Shown here one piece after another: positions 1 to 13,504 of a stretch of DNA of 64,000 nucleotides. The notes below the pieces were generated by a model, which worked only from the letters and a program-made list of their open reading frames with translations, had not been told where the DNA came from and ran no database searches. The translations under genes were made by a program, and so were the position numbers. This DNA is from Termitomyces sp. T153 (Eukaryota; Basidiomycota; Agaricomycetes; Agaricales; Lyophyllaceae), in assembly GCA_018296165.2 (NCBI GenBank), contig JACKQL020000095.1, positions 62,001 to 126,000 of the forward strand. Reading direction: 5' to 3'. Position 1 is the stretch's first letter. Each line of letters starts with the position of its first letter.

Positions 1-461
1 GTTTGGAACACTGCCTTCCACTCATCTCATCCTTTGATGCACACATTGTTGTAGCCCCAATGGATGTCCAACTTGGTAAAGTAGTGTGCACCTGAAAGGT
101 TGTTGACAAGTTCAGAGATGAGTGGTAAGGGATAGCATCACCATCATTGTATTCAAGACTCAATAGTCCTGGACCAGACAAAAAGACCCATCCTTCTCCT
201 TAATGAAAAATACTGAGGAGGTCATTGGGGACTTAGAGAGTCACATTCATCCAGAGCTAAACTTCTCCTGTAAAAACCTGCCCAGCTCATCCAGCTCACA
301 GGGTGCAAGCAGATAGACTTTGCAGCTGAAGGATTCTGCATCATATATCAGCTCAATTGCATGATTCTACTGCTTGCACTCTGGAAGTGAATTTTTATAA
401 TGTCCTCAAGGTTGTGAAGGTGACCAAGAACCATGCCACACAAGGGCTTGGGCTGAAAATT
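1..461 (-). pseudogene. Ty3/gypsy reverse transcriptase fragment (relic A)
   Basis: The minus strand encodes a piece of gypsy reverse transcriptase, with motifs such as [10 protein letters not shown] and DEWKAVFQT that closely match the plus-strand gypsy at 62.09-62.19 kb. In-frame stops and a complete absence of CpG show that it is dead. It continues the gag-protease piece at 1528-3340; the two are separated by an inserted solo LTR. The far end of the element lies outside the window. Confidence 0.8.
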
Positions 462-1527
462 TTCATGACCTGCTCCCAGACCTCTGGACCTTTACCCAGG
501 CCACCCTGCCTCCTCAGAGTTTCCCCCATTGCCCCTCCAACCCTTTGTTCACTCACAGCACCTGTCCCATATAACTCTGATGCTTTTTTGGCAAACCCTG
601 ATGGCCTTCTGGCAAACCCCAGTGTATCCCCTGTGGGCCACCACAGCTCCTCCTCTCCCTCTCAAGGTTCCGAGTCATCCAACATCTCTCCTGACCCAGG
701 TACATGTCACTAACTCACCTCCATGACCTACACAACCACTCCAGAACTCCCCAACAACTATAGGGCAGACTGTGCTCCCATCAGATCCCATCAAAATGTC
801 ATTATGGCCCACCATCTGATCAGAGCCAACACCTGTCAACCCTGCACAGCTCTGACAAGCCCTGTCATTGTATCCTCAATCCCTGGAGGAGACCCAGTAG
901 TTACTATATAAGGTGTAGAGTAGCATCTGTTACCTTAGTCTTGATATTGCATTTACTTGGTTACTGTTTCTCATTTTGTTCTGTGTTACATTTCCTGATC
1001 TTGTCTCTGTTTCTATCTTTAGTCTCAAATCTATCTCTTTGTCAGTTCTGTCTTTTCTTTACTTTGTCTCATCTTGTCAATCTCTGTTTCCTTTATTGTT
1101 TCTAAGTTCCTGTCAACTCTGATGTCATTATAAACTCTGCACACATGCTCCAACCTTTCAAACATTCATACAATAACTCCAGAGCTTACCCTACACTTGG
1201 CCCCAGAACCCATCACATTTAATTGATTCCCCATCAAACCCTGGTTCCATTCCTATCACTTGCAAAGCCTCCACTTACTCTGCAGCCCACACACTTGCTT
1301 ATAGACTTGTACTTGATGCCTGCCTAAGCCCAACATTCAATATACTTGGTCTTAGACTTTCCTGGACCACCTCAGACTTGCTTGGACTGCTCCCCCTAGC
1401 TTCCCCTTGCAGGTATCTGAAGTTCAAACCATTCCCAGAGTGCTAGGTTATAAGCACAGGACATTGCATCCACCTAGTAAGGACTTGCCCAGTTAAGCTG
1501 AGCCCCCATAGTCAGTGGAACCTGACA
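462..1527 (+). repeat. Solo LTR of a gypsy family (CpG-depleted copy), inserted in relic A
   Basis: This is the same LTR as 16427-17547 in inverted orientation. The right end reads gtggaacctgaca, the complement of the TGTCAGGTTCC end of the better copy. The left end (catgacctgctccc) matches the decayed opposite end. A TATA-like tatataagg at about 905 fixes the sense strand as plus. It sits between protease and RT coding of an otherwise collinear minus-strand gypsy, so it inserted there later. I cannot see a clean target duplication. Its CpG sites are almost all lost, unlike the 16.4 kb copy. Confidence 0.8.
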
Positions 1528-3340
1528 GGGATCTGCTGTAAATGCCTTGGCCAGACATTGAGAAGTGGTCTGATTGTCCCAGATATCTGCCACCATAGGA
1601 GAGGGACAGAAGGTCATAGCATAGATCCTATCACCTACTTCAATAGTTTCATCTGGACACTCAGGGTCCAGAGCACTAGAGGATTCTACTTTGCATTTGT
1701 CTTCCTGCTGAGGTTCACACCAAACACCTTGGACATTCTTGTAGAAGGCCTCTCTATGAAGGAATGCCAGAGGGAGGGGATCCATGAGGTCAAGATAAGC
1801 AGAAAGAAGATGCTCAGCATTATACACACACATGGCAGCACATGTGCAAACCTTTGCTCTGTGCTCCTTGTGGGCTTCCTTGGCACAGGTTATGCAACAA
1901 TGAGGACAGTAACTCATCTTCACTTTGCCCTTGGTCCAGTGGATCTCAGAGTTATGTTCACATAACCAGGTGAACCCCAAGAGCATCACTTGCTTTCCCA
2001 AACTAGTGGCAGAAAAGCCGCCTGTTCTGAGTGGTTCTGGTAATAAAGAAACCAGATCCACCACCAAACAAATAGAGTCAGCTTCATTGAGTATGCCATC
2101 AACATTGTACACAGGGATAGGACAAGAGAGGGGGTGAGTGGTGAGACAATGTTGTTTACATAGTCTGTGTTGAGGAAGAGGCCCATTGCCCCACTGTCAA
2201 GCAAGATTATGGCTTGCTTCCCCAAACTAGTAACAGCAAAAGCAGTTTGCTCCAAGTGGTCCTGGTAGCAAAGAACTACATTTACTACCAAACAAATAGA
2301 GCCAGCTTCATTGAGCATGTCATCACCATTGTATATGGGGATAGGATGAGAGAGGGGGTGAGTGGTGAAATGATGTTGTTGCACACTAGAGCAACCACAC
2401 TTTGGGTCTGCTGGGTGTCTGTCATCTCAATTTCTACCTGTAGCTTCAAGGACTTTGCAGAAGGGGTGGAAGCAACAATGTTAGAGATGGCAACAGATAT
2501 ATTTTATATTTAATTCTATGAACAGGGGAGTGAACTAATTAGCACTAGGCAATGGGGGTATACAGGTCATCCATTGCCTGTTTAAAAACCCTCCTTTGAT
2601 TTCACTGGCACAACCTCAACTCATTGGCAACCATGGTTGGGAGAGCAGCTAAGGGCTGGAAGAGAAGGCTCCTGTTGCATCCCAGGCTGCCAGGAGTTAG
2701 ACAGGCAACTCTTCTTGCTCTGATGCAGATAGGTAGTGCACTTCCAGCCACTAAGGACAGTAATAAGCCAAGTGGCCAGCCTTTCAGTAGCATCAACACA
2801 ACCACAGAGTGGAGGATTGCTGCTGGAAGGCATTGACATCCATAGGGACTCCCTGGTGTAGAGAGCACATGGGGGCTGGTAGAGGAGCATGGAAGGGAGC
2901 AACATGAAGTGGGACAAGAAGGATTGCACCTGCTTGTGGGGCCACTAGAGCATGCATGGAAAGGGAGACTCAGGGAGCAAACCCACCACAAGTGAAGGAA
3001 GCATGTGAGGTGGTTATGGGGTGCTGCATCCATTGCAGCTCACACTGCAGCTCCATCAACTGCCACTGCTCACATGCCACCTTGTACCAGGTGTCAACAT
3101 GCTCATTGTCTGAGTCCTCTCAGCCATACTGTCAGTACAATCCATGAGAGAGGGGTCAAGTCTATTGCAGAAGGTTAGTCACAGCTGCAGACCATCTGGA
3201 TATCCAGCATGTTTGAGGCACAGAACAAGTCAACGTATGTGTCTAACAACCATTTCTGTTGAAAGGCCACTTCTAGTGGAATTGGTGTACACCAGACCAC
3301 CAGGGAAAAGCTTTGCACCCACATAGATCACCAAAACAAG
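1528..3340 (-). pseudogene. Ty3/gypsy gag-protease relic A with internal duplication
   Basis: Minus-strand coding is collinear with the plus-strand gypsy at 60.05-61.7 kb: gag (2602-3330), then the protease with active-site motif LLDSGAMGLFLN, then the linker with LGFTWLCEHN and KVKMSYCPHC. About 224 bp of the protease region is tandemly duplicated (units near 1990-2213 and 2214-2437). The upstream unit has lost the DSGA active-site segment, while the downstream unit keeps it. Frameshifts, stops and lack of CpG make it non-functional. Its 5' boundary near 3.34 kb is where similarity to the 60 kb copy fades. Confidence 0.8.
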
Positions 3341-3429
3341 TGAAGCTATGCAACATTGGAAGCTATTGGATATTATGGTTAAATGTGGAATAGCTGAAAT
3401 CAAATAACAAAAATCATTCAAATCAGTAT

Positions 3430-3880
3430 GTCAAGTGAGGGAGTCAAACCCTGTGCCTTACAATTGGAATGTAGCATAATGGACAATCCAAACCACTGAT
3501 CTATGGTGGCTCACAATGCTCTGCCATCTACAGGCATTTGTTGAAGCAGACAGTGGCTAATTGAAATGATAACTAAAAAGCTTCCAAAAGTCATAGACAT
3601 GTCAAGCAAGGGATTTGAACCCTCAACCTGATAGATAGATTGCCACATGATGTACAACACTGACCATTGAGCCATGATAGCATGAAATCTTGAGCCAGCT
3701 ATAAGTTTTCATTGGAACAAACAGTGAACAATTAAAATGATAACTATAAATGTTTCCAAAGCTACAGAATGTCAAGCAAGGGATTTGAACTCTCAACCTG
3801 AGGGAATGAGGCTAGGACATTGGCAAAGGCCTAATCTTTGAACCCATTGAGCCACAAAGGCCTGATCTTTCAATCAAATT
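3430..3880 (-). repeat. Tandem array of tRNA-like units (about 170 bp period)
   Basis: Units begin at 3430, 3601 and 3771, so the spacing is 171 and 170 bp. Read on the minus strand, each carries a pol III A-box-like TGGCTCAATGGTCA (for example 3661-3674) and a B-box-like GGTTCAAATCCC (for example 3610-3621), followed by a shared spacer containing aatgataact and cttccaaa. A more diverged B-box remnant lies near 4053-4080. The acceptor arms do not pair convincingly, so these look like tRNA-derived SINE heads in tandem, not working tRNA genes. Confidence 0.6.
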
Positions 3881-6800
3881 AAATGTGTCTGTGGAGCAAT
3901 GTTGGCTACAGCACAATAAAGGATTTGGCAGGTAGCCAGCCTGAATACCCAAACCATGAGGGTATTTTGCTTCAGAGTGAGCCTACACATTGGTTAGAGC
4001 AAGGGTAAAAAAAGTACAATAGATGAAATTCAAGACTAAATCAGCAGTCAATTGTCAGATAAAGGAGTTGAACCCCATCCTGACAGATAGAAGTGTAACA
4101 TTACAGCACTTTCAACCACTACATGATACTGTCCCCATAATCATATTTCTCTGGGCTTCTGCAGAGTGCCCAATCATTGGAATGGTCTTTTCACACTGGG
4201 TTTGCAATGGATGATGAGACACTGATTCGGTGATGGCTTCTCATGCCTACTGGAAGTGCTTTACAGATTTTAACAAATATCCAATACAGACAGACCAAGA
4301 TCTTTTGAACAGAAATGCTTCTGTAACAAGATCTGGTGCCAAACAAAAATCTCAACAACAGAGTGGATTTGGAATGGAAAGAGTTCTATGATGGCACACA
4401 CTGGCTAATGGAACTGCTTTTTGCAATGGATGTCATATGGCAATGGAAAGCAGACAGTGGACATCTGCTGATGCCATTGACAACACAATGTAAGACTTCC
4501 ACAAACCAAGAGGGCAGTCAAGTATGTCTGCTCAGAGTGCTTTCAACAACACATTGTAAATTGCAATGGCACCATTGTGGACATAACATTGTTAGCTTCC
4601 ACTACAATGCAGAGGACTCCATTGGACACATAGCATACAATACAAAACAAGTTCCACTACAATGTATGAGACATGCACTTGTAGTGCCCTACTCTACCCT
4701 GCATCTCTTCATCACAATCTTCTCACAACCTTTGTTCCTCCAAGCTCAAATGTTCAGGAGTGGTGGGGACCAATATTGGCCTAACAAAGAAAAGCTCTGC
4801 AATCATGGGCAGTGATGTTCCAAAGGAGAGGAAGTCCAGGAATAATGAAGTATTCTTGAAAAAATAGATATGTGAGATTGTTGAGAAGAGGAACATGAGG
4901 AGGATGAAGCCAGGTATGATCATTCCTGCTGTTTTTGCATGCTTTGAAAAGGTTTAACATTAGCTCTTATTTGAAAATAACAGGAAACTCAACATCTTAT
5001 CAAGAAACATCTCCACAGTAGAGTTTATTAGGACCTGATTTGTTAGAGCATACAATAGTCAATGTAGATGCATGAGGTCACCTTCCTCACAGTTTGGGCT
5101 CAAACCCAAAACTTTGTCAATTTCAGTAATGTTGATTTGTGTAATGCCCCAAATTGGGTAATACATATTATTATGTCTGATGGCATGTTCCATAGTAATC
5201 CTAGTACATCAAAGGTATGTGTGGAGGTTGGGGTTGATTGCAATTGCATTTGAGAACAGTGGAGAGCAGCAGCAGGTGTGAGGACTGGTCATTGTCAAGG
5301 TTAATGACTGAGTTCAAAAAGTTTGGTTTATGCCCAAAATATAAACTAATCTCAGCCAGATCCATTAGTCAACCTGGCCTTGGCTTATGCTTCAGGAGCC
5401 ACAATTGATATGAACAGGATATATTTATATCAATATGGTACTTAGTGACAGTATTTCAGAACACATGACAAGGTGACATTGACACATGATAATATTAGTT
5501 AGAATTTCACTTATTTGCATTTGGTTCCTAGAGCTCTTCTGCTATAGTATTCATTTATATAAGTAGTTGGCAACCTATTGTTTTGCCTTTCTCACCCTTC
5601 TCTACTCTCACATACCACAGCATAACTGCTTCCAGCATCATGTTTACTTGTATATACTGTAACCAATGTTTGCCAAGCACTAAGGCTGTTACAAACCACC
5701 AAATTTGATGTACCAGACAAAGGCAAACAGCTGTCACTGGTGAGAATCAATCAAGCAATCAGAAATGAAATGTAAGTGCCACTTTGAGTGGAAGCAATTT
5801 TCAATTGTAAATGTTTCTGACATCCAGACATACAGTGTCACTGGCTCATCCCAAGATGCTATACTAGTTAATGAGGACTTAGAACCTATGATTGACTCTG
5901 CACCTGCTGCCAGAACTGCTTCACCAGATATCATGCTATATCAGGAGGATTTTCTAAATGATCCTAATGATTTTCCTATTCCTTCATGTGAAACACATGC
6001 TAATTGACCTCTAGCTCATCTGATTGACTCCTTACCATCAGAACCACATCCTGCTCACCCTCTATAGCAAAGTTCTGAGCACTACCAGTGCCAGGCTGAG
6101 CTTCATGTAACCAAGTGCTGCCATATAGATCCTGAGCTTGTGCCTGAATGACCTCCTTCACCAGAAACATCTGAGAATCTGGGATTATTTCAGCAATATC
6201 ATACTGCACTAGCCAGAGATCCTGGCCAGGATCTAACCATCCATCATGTAGCTGATGCACCTACTTTTGTACAAGAAGATGCAGATATAGAACCATGCAA
6301 TCTCCTTGCTGGCTTTGGTCCTACAGCACAAGAAATTATGGAAAACTTTATTTTAATTATCCCTTTCTAAATGCCTTAATCTTTCTTCTCACAATGTGGT
6401 ATTATGCTTCCCAATCTCTTACTCTGGCAGCACTTGATCAGCTTGTTCATACTGTTATTCTAGCCCCAAAATTTAAGCCTGAGGATTTTGAAGGATTCAG
6501 TGCATCTCAACAAAACAGGCACTTTAGTGATTGGAAGGATTCTTGGGTTGGACATGGATTGGCCAGAGGACATGCCTTTTGACTGCTTGATGGTCATGGC
6601 TTGCAATTACTGTAGACATGCTCTGACATGAGGTCATTGTTGAGCTTTCCCTGTTGAGAATAATTCTCCACAACCACTCTGTGCAGCAATGCTTGAAGAA
6701 GACTGAATGGTATGCATATACTGCTGTCAACTCATGCTCTGCCATGGGTTTGAGAAGGTGAACCATGTAGCAGACACAAGAGCTTGTTGTTGTGAAGTCT

Positions 6801-8690
6801 TTCAGGTGGAACAACAGGATGTTGATGTATGCTTGGGAGGGGATGAGAATGGAGTCTTATACTTCCATGCCATGCAGTTGCTCACCTAAAACTGGTTTGT
6901 TGACCTATTGAGCATGTATCCAGTTTCCTTATCACAATTTGCAGGATCAAGTCTAGTTTTGAAGTCTTTCAGGTGGAACAAAAGGTTGGAGTGGAATTAG
7001 GGCTGAAAATGGAGTCTTGTACTCCCATACCATGCAGTCTCTCACCTCAAACTGTTTTGTTGGCCCATTCAACATGTATGCAGTTTCCTTGTCAAAATTT
7101 GCAGGATCAAGTTTATGGAGGTCCACCACCTTAAACTCATGCATTATGATAGCCCCAATGACCACTGCATTGGTGTTGGGGAAACAGGTGCAAAGAGAGA
7201 GATCAGCAACAGATGGAGATGAACCAGCAATGCCAACTCCTGGGATTGGTGGAGTAAGGGCACTTGTCTGCTGTGCTGGCATGAGAAAAGGTACAGAAAT
7301 GGATCTGCAGCTTGAGAGGCCATGTTCACCAAGTGAATGACTTTTGATATCAAGGTCTGAACCATCTGGGCTGAAGACATGTTCAATGCACAAAATTCAG
7401 GAGAACTCTTCTGTTGATATGGCATTATTGGAGGAGGACAAGGGAGGCATTAGAGGAGTGCATGAATCTTCTGATGGAATCTCTGAGAAGTGTGTAGGAG
7501 GCCTTTCTCATGCATCAGGCCTGAGTGTGATAATAGATGATCTATTGATCTAGAAGATAAGAAAATGCATGACATAGTGCAATCTAGACAATGAGTACTG
7601 TCAGCACAGTGTGAGACAACATCATAAATGGGAGTTGATATGTATCTGCAAGCACAGAGTGAGACAACAAAGTCATCCTGACTGGGCAACAGCAATATAA
7701 GTAAAGTAGAACAATGAACAATAAGATGTGATATCCATGAAATATGAAATAGGTCAAAGAGGGAAACAGTGACAGTGACTTGATAATTGCCAAAATTAGC
7801 CCTGGGCAACCCCCCACTCTATTGACCAATCCTTTCAAAACAGGATATGTACATCTTGTCATCCTCAGTTCCCAGAGGTATAGAGGGAAGAGTTCTGGAG
7901 AGAGTTGAGGTGATCTCCACAAAAACCAAGATACTTATCATCCATTGTGCCATACTCTCCCTCATCTTTGAACTCTGACAACCCAGACTGAAGGTGTTAT
8001 ACTGCATTACTTATTTGCATGTGATGTATTAGTTCTATACCTGTAATGCAATTGCCATGCCAGTTAGTAGTTACATAGTTATGGGCCTGTATTAGATGGC
8101 AGTATCCACTCACTTAGAACATCTCTTGCTCTCATGCTGGTTATCATTTACTGTTCATTTACCATTTATCAACTGTTTAGAGCCACTGTTGAACTAAACA
8201 GTACAAGTAAATGGTTTTATACTTGAAAGATGGTAAAAAAACTAAGGAGTTGCAGCCTTAGCTGAAACTGAGGTGCAGGCTGCATTGTACTGGCAGATCT
8301 CTCTGAAGTCAGGGGCAACAAAGGCATAGTGATGCCCACATGGTAGACTGAGATTGATACAATTGTGTGGTCTAATTTGATTACCAACAAGTGGATTTGC
8401 ATTGTTCTCATGTTGGTCACAACCTCAACTGCTTCTCATGGTACAAAGTCAGTACTTATATACATGTACTTGACTTTCAGTTGGCTAATTCAAGAGACTT
8501 TATAAGATTGAATGAGAATTTGACTGACCGCAAGGAATAGTTGCCCTATCCCTATCCATCTTGGAAACCAGTGGCACTTGCTCCAGTGCCCTTTCTATCT
8601 CCTCCTGCAGGTTGCATTTGATAATTCATGCAGATAATTGAGAACAAATCCAAGAATGTTTTTATTGCCCCTCATGGTCAGTAATCTTTT
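3881..8690. other. CpG-depleted decayed repeat DNA, no recognisable gene
   Basis: Only a few CpG dinucleotides occur in 4.8 kb. Short open stretches exist (4336-4815 plus, 5765-6007 plus, 6953-7393 minus), but none shows a domain I recognise. Bases 4200-4700 are rich in imperfect repeats of a caatgg/acaatg word. Bases 6793-6955 and 6957-7120 are a tandem duplication of about 163 bp whose minus-strand translation repeats a LDPAN-DKET-YMLN pattern, so this may once have been coding. CpG returns at about 8690, marking the edge of the next gene. Confidence 0.5.
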
Positions 8691-8754
8691 ATCACGGGTA
8701 CTTCAAGATGGCTCAAAACAAATACAAGCTAGGACACATATCTAAATTCAGTTC

Positions 8755-11700
8755 TCAGTCAAAAAGCCCTACCCCTTTCCAATACTTCACCCATTGCTTT
8801 ACATCGCCCCCTTCGGACTGTTTCAATTGACTCGAGATTCCGCTGACATGTTGAATATGCTCTAAGCAGAACGATGTGGGCCCTTTGCCTTGAGCAACCT
8901 GGCGCAAAAATCCAATCAACTTTGCAGAAGGCTTGGAAATCCCCATAGAATGTCAGCAGATAGCTAGAGTACACATTCCAAAGAAAACCTACGATTTTTT
9001 CCAAACTTTCTGATGTCGCATTCTCAGTGTGCACTTCAAGAGTTGTCAGCCACCGGCTCAAGCCTACAACTTGGAGTTGTAGACCCAGAATATCCTTAAT
9101 TGCACTGACAACATTCTTCATTATTACCTTATGTTCCACCGGGTGAGGATGGACAACATTGAGCACAGGAGGAGGGCTAGGGCTTCGAGCGATGTCGTGG
9201 ACTATTTCCGCAACGGTGTCCACAGGTAGCCATGACGCAGCCTGTGTAAGATTCGATGAACATTGAGAGAATAATCCTTCGGACCGAAGTAAGAGCATAC
9301 CCCGTCTATAATTGGGAAAGTACCCAGTGAAACGCTTGACTTGACTAACATTGGAAACCATTCCGTCGGAGGCCAGGATCCCTTCGGATGTCCACCACAG
9401 ATCTGACCAATTCTAAGTGATGTTGCCTGCAATCCACTTTTTCCAAGTATCTACGCATGGGTCAATCAAGGCGTGAATATGAGTGATTAAGCGCGACATG
9501 CCCTTTCCACAACGTATTTGCTTTCGCCATACCCAGTCCCGAGTGCAACAGAGGAGTCTTCAATTATTTCTTCAGGTACAGGACCACGCGAATTATTCCA
9601 AGACTGAACGGACGAGATGGAAGATATGAAAAGAAAGCGGGCATGAAATGCATTTGGACCACCTCGAACAAGATCCACCAAGTGCCGAGAGCCTCGAATA
9701 CTCTCCTCAAAGGATGCGAGAGGTAAATTGAAATCCAGCCGCCAGGCGCTATGAATGACTGTAGTGATAGACGACGAAAGCTATTTGGCATATCAGGAGA
9801 GTCGGCGTTTCCAAGCAAAAGAATTCAAACCTGCTTGTAAAGTCCCTTGTCAAGCCCCAAGCCAGGTAGTGCTGAGTCGCCTTCAACAAAAATGAGTTTG
9901 TCACTCTCGAGCAGACCAGTGTCGAGTCCGATGTCTCTGAACCTTTCTCGGTGGCGATCAAACATAGTTGCATCATTTGGGCTCAATCGGTTGAAGGCAT
10001 AGACCTTGTCAACACTGTTCTCATTCAACAGCTCTGCAAGAATTTGCGAACCGAGGTTTCCCGTTGAGCCAGTCAGAAGCACGACAAGAGTCGATGGTCG
10101 AGATTGTGGAAAAGCATTTTTGACGACGATTGGCCCAAGGTTCGTACTATACTTTGCGATCAGTGACTCAATCAAGTCACATTTGTGAAGTATATGCGTG
10201 GCTGGATTCAACGCAGGTGACGAAAGTATATGGGCTGAGAGTTGTCTGATATTCCGTGTATGGTAAATCAGATCCTGATCTAGGTTGTGTGATGCTTCTC
10301 TAAGAGACGGATCGTCCGAGGAACGCATAGCATGCACAATACGAACGCGCAGAATTGTAGAACTAAGACTACAGCGTTCTTCTGTCATCATGTACCGTCA
10401 CTATGAGATGATTAGAACAAACCTATCAAAGCCTTGGTCGAAGATATCGATATAAGGTGACGTGCACTGGCCAGAGGTAAGTTCAGATGCTTGCTCCATC
10501 ATCCACTGTTCCACATCAGATAGATTCCATGCAGGCGGACGAGAATACTCTGCGATGTTCAATTCAATGTTTTTGTATCTGAAGAGGAGGTTAAGCAGTA
10601 ATCCGACTCTCAATGGAGTAACGTACAGCGCCCCGATTTCTGATGCATATGATGCTAGTGCGGCTTTGCGCATTACCGTCCCCTTGCCTGTGCGAGGAAG
10701 TGGCTTCTCCTTCGAACTAAACAAGATCATTTCCTTGTATATTCTGCTGAACGCGGGTGCAACACTGTTTGCTTCTTCAATGCTCGGCCTGAAAAAGAAA
10801 TACTCAATAAGCGGCCAATCCGAGGAACCTCTCAAAATACCATATCTGATTTCGAAGACGTGTAAGTTCTGTGTGGTCGCCAATGTCCAAATTTCTTCCC
10901 GATCTAAGCTCGATGAGTACACCAGTTTGATCACGTTCTCTCCCAAAGATGATGGCTTCTTGCACGCTGAAAAAGTAAATTAATTGGGATGAAGTCGATA
11001 ACCCACCGAGGACTTACAGTGGATTGCTCGTGATGATGACCTCCATAGGTCCAGGAATCGTCTTTTCACCAGAGGAATGCGTTATAATATCGTCCAGTCG
11101 TCCAACGCTTTCCCCATAAATCAACAGGGATGACAAAAGCACAAAAGCACAGCAATATGACGGCTTACATCTTGCAGAGACCTTCCTTGGTTGGATGGCG
11201 CTTGAAAACATCGGCTGTCGCAAACCCCTGGACATCAGTCAACTGGTTCAACACTGGTCTATGTGTTTCACATGACTGGATACTCATTACTCTCGTAGTC
11301 TTCACAAGATCGAACTTAAGACGTACAAGCAATTGTAACTCAAAAGTTCCATCACCCTGTGGAATCCACCTTGGCTTTGTATGATTATAAAACCTTAGAT
11401 ATTCCCAATCCATGGGGCAATCCTTTAATGGTAAGAGGTGTGACACCACGCCAAACTCCGTGCCCCCATATATCGGGTCAAGTCGCACACCGGCAGCACC
11501 GAGGTGATTGCCAACTTTCGACGGTAGGGGTCCACCAGCGTACCCCTTCACAACGATATCATCAGGAGAAGTTCTAAACACAGGCACGAAACGTACCACA
11601 AACGTCAGCTCTTTCAGAACGTCAATGGCTTCCTGCGAAGTTGCCCAAACCTGGGCGAACGATGGAACAATGAAAATCGCATTCGTCTTAGTCGACTTGA

Positions 11701-12663
11701 TATGCTCTAGAACACTCTCAGGACTCGGAACTACCGGAGACTCTTTTGAGCCCGAGGTTGGAGGAAATACAGTGGTTGCGATGATACCATACACTGGAGT
11801 GAAGATCTGGAGGCCAATGCCAAACATATGAAACGCGGGTAGAGCCATGCATCCGAGCCTTAAACGTGGGATATGATCCCTTAACTCCGCTACAGAAGGT
11901 CAAGGTGAGATTTATATGGGAGAACGAGCACAGGAACGTACGGGATGTCACGTTTTGAATCCAAGAAAGATGGGTTTGAGAAACAGCTTTGGGGATTCCA
12001 GTACTTCCTGACGAATGAAGAATGATACAAGTATCTGATATTGAAGGACGTTTCGGAGCACGATAGTACTCGAATGGATCCTCAACAACTTCATGAGCAA
12101 GATGAGGATACACTACAGAGTACGAGGGTATTTCCTCTATCTGAACTTGATGGCAAAGGACCAAAAGACTGGTCTTAGTAGCCTCGATAAGCGATTCGAG
12201 CGCTTGGTGTGTGGTAAGCAGACGATGACAAGAAGTACTGCCAAGCAACTTTGCTATCACCCCTGGCGTATTCCGAGGAGAAATAGGAAAGGGCTACCAC
12301 AGATAGCAGTTAGATATAGAATGATCCTACTCATGTAAAAGTACCTACTACGAAGCCGGCAATGATCAAACCAGCGACGATAGCTTGGTGCAAGATGGTG
12401 TCTGTATGAGCCATGACCGCAACCACCTCCCCATCCTGTCCTGTATAGGGAGGACGTAGGAGGTGAGCAACACGATGAGCCGCCCTCCCAAATTCAAGGT
12501 GAGTTATGGACTGGATTCCATCGTTGGGGTCGGAAAAAATAAAGAAAGGTTGATCGGCATTGTTCTTCATATTGAACTCAATAGCATCGGGAAACAGGAA
12601 GTCATCATGGGTAGACGGGAATACGGGCGGGGGACCATCCAGTGCGTGCATTGTAGGAGACAT
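8755..12663 (-). CDS. NRPS-like adenylate-forming reductase (A-T-R)
   Basis: Probable carboxylic-acid reductase: an adenylation domain activates an acid, a thiolation domain carries it on phosphopantetheine, and a C-terminal NADPH reductase domain releases an aldehyde. The start is MSPTMHALDGPP at 12663. Visible motifs are the AMP-binding loop SSGSTGIPKAV, YGGTEFGV, GRLDDIITHSSGEKT and PRTGKGTVMRKAAL. The T-domain motif is GFDSLSSTILRVR, its serine codon split by an intron near 10.4 kb. The reductase domain has LLTGSTGNLG for cofactor and YGESKY as catalytic Tyr/Lys. About ten introns of roughly 50-60 nt restore one frame throughout. Examples are a 51-nt GC-AG intron just after KYVVER, a GT-AG intron before AASWLPVDTV, and a last intron before PSAKLIGFLRQ. 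The stop is at 8755. Codon use and CpG are normal, so I judge it intact. The substrate is unknown. The divergent aldehyde dehydrogenase relic shares its upstream region. Confidence 0.88.
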
Positions 12664-13504
12664 TCTGAAGCAATGCGAGATCCCAAGCGAAGTAGCACCC
12701 TTTTAAGTAGCGTGCTACTTACTGATACTGTGAAAAGAGAGAAAGAATTATGAAAATTAAACCTCCCCCTCGGGTTAAACTGCCCCTTCCTCTTGCGTTG
12801 TTTGGGTAATGTGTCGATGATAGCCATCATATCAGTATTCCGCGGAGTCGATCCACCTGGCACCGCATGTGTGTAATGAATTGCTTGCCCCGATCATCCC
12901 CGGATTCAGGTACGCTACTTATGCATGTTCTAGAAGACAGGGAGGGGATTTGGCACTGTGATTGTTCCTATCGATGATCAAGAACGTCTACAATATCGTG
13001 TGAAAGGCTTTTGGAGTAGCTTGCATTGGAGAGGAGAAGGGTGAGCGGGTAGCAGGAGGTAAGGGGGGAGGAAGGGGCAGGGGACAGTAGGAAAGAAGAA
13101 GACCAACAGACGACACAAGGATAGGCGCAGAAAAGAGAAATACAGGAAGGGGCGGAGCGCGGAACCACACACCACGGGAGGTCGAGACAACCCGCGTATG
13201 CGAAGAATCAGGAAGACAGTTTACGCAAAAGGCTTTGCCACAAGCCAACACCCAGTCTCCCTGGATCATACCCAAGAACCATAGTCCTTACTGATTTACT
13301 TCGCGACGTGACCGTGCATCAGACCCGCCACGCAAGACTCCGAGAAGAGAGTACTACTATACATGGCGTAGAGTTACTAGTTCACCCCTGCCCCTTAGCC
13401 CTGCAGAGTGGCGGCGTTACAAACAGAGATCATTCATTCATTCATTCATTCGAATATGGAAACTCATATTAAGTTATCATTTACTAATGAATCTTCGTTG
13501 ACGG
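12664..13504. other. Intergenic region between the reductase and ALDH relic
   Basis: This CpG-normal DNA lies between two divergent genes and would hold both promoters. It contains polypurine-rich stretches near 13020-13150 and a short (CATT)5 microsatellite at 13431-13451. Open frames on the minus strand here are low-complexity and look accidental. No promoter element can be called with confidence. Confidence 0.5.

Noticed and set aside
3430..3880. Functional tRNA genes
   Set aside because: A and B boxes are present, but acceptor stems do not pair and no credible anticodon arm was found.
5765..7393. Plavaka- or KDZ-type transposase
   Set aside because: The text PKFKPEDFEGFSASQQNRHF looked suggestive, but no catalytic motif or consistent frame supports the assignment.
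1..8500. Ascomycete-type RIP mutation
   Set aside because: The loss is of CpG, whereas RIP mainly changes CpA to TpA. CpG methylation decay explains it better.
10462..10983. 173-codon plus-strand frame inside the reductase gene
   Set aside because: It is antisense to clearly coding exons that carry adenylation and T-domain motifs.
12968..13275. Minus-strand open frames rich in Ser, Leu and Pro
   Set aside because: Low-complexity polypyrimidine DNA upstream of the reductase, with no start context or domain.
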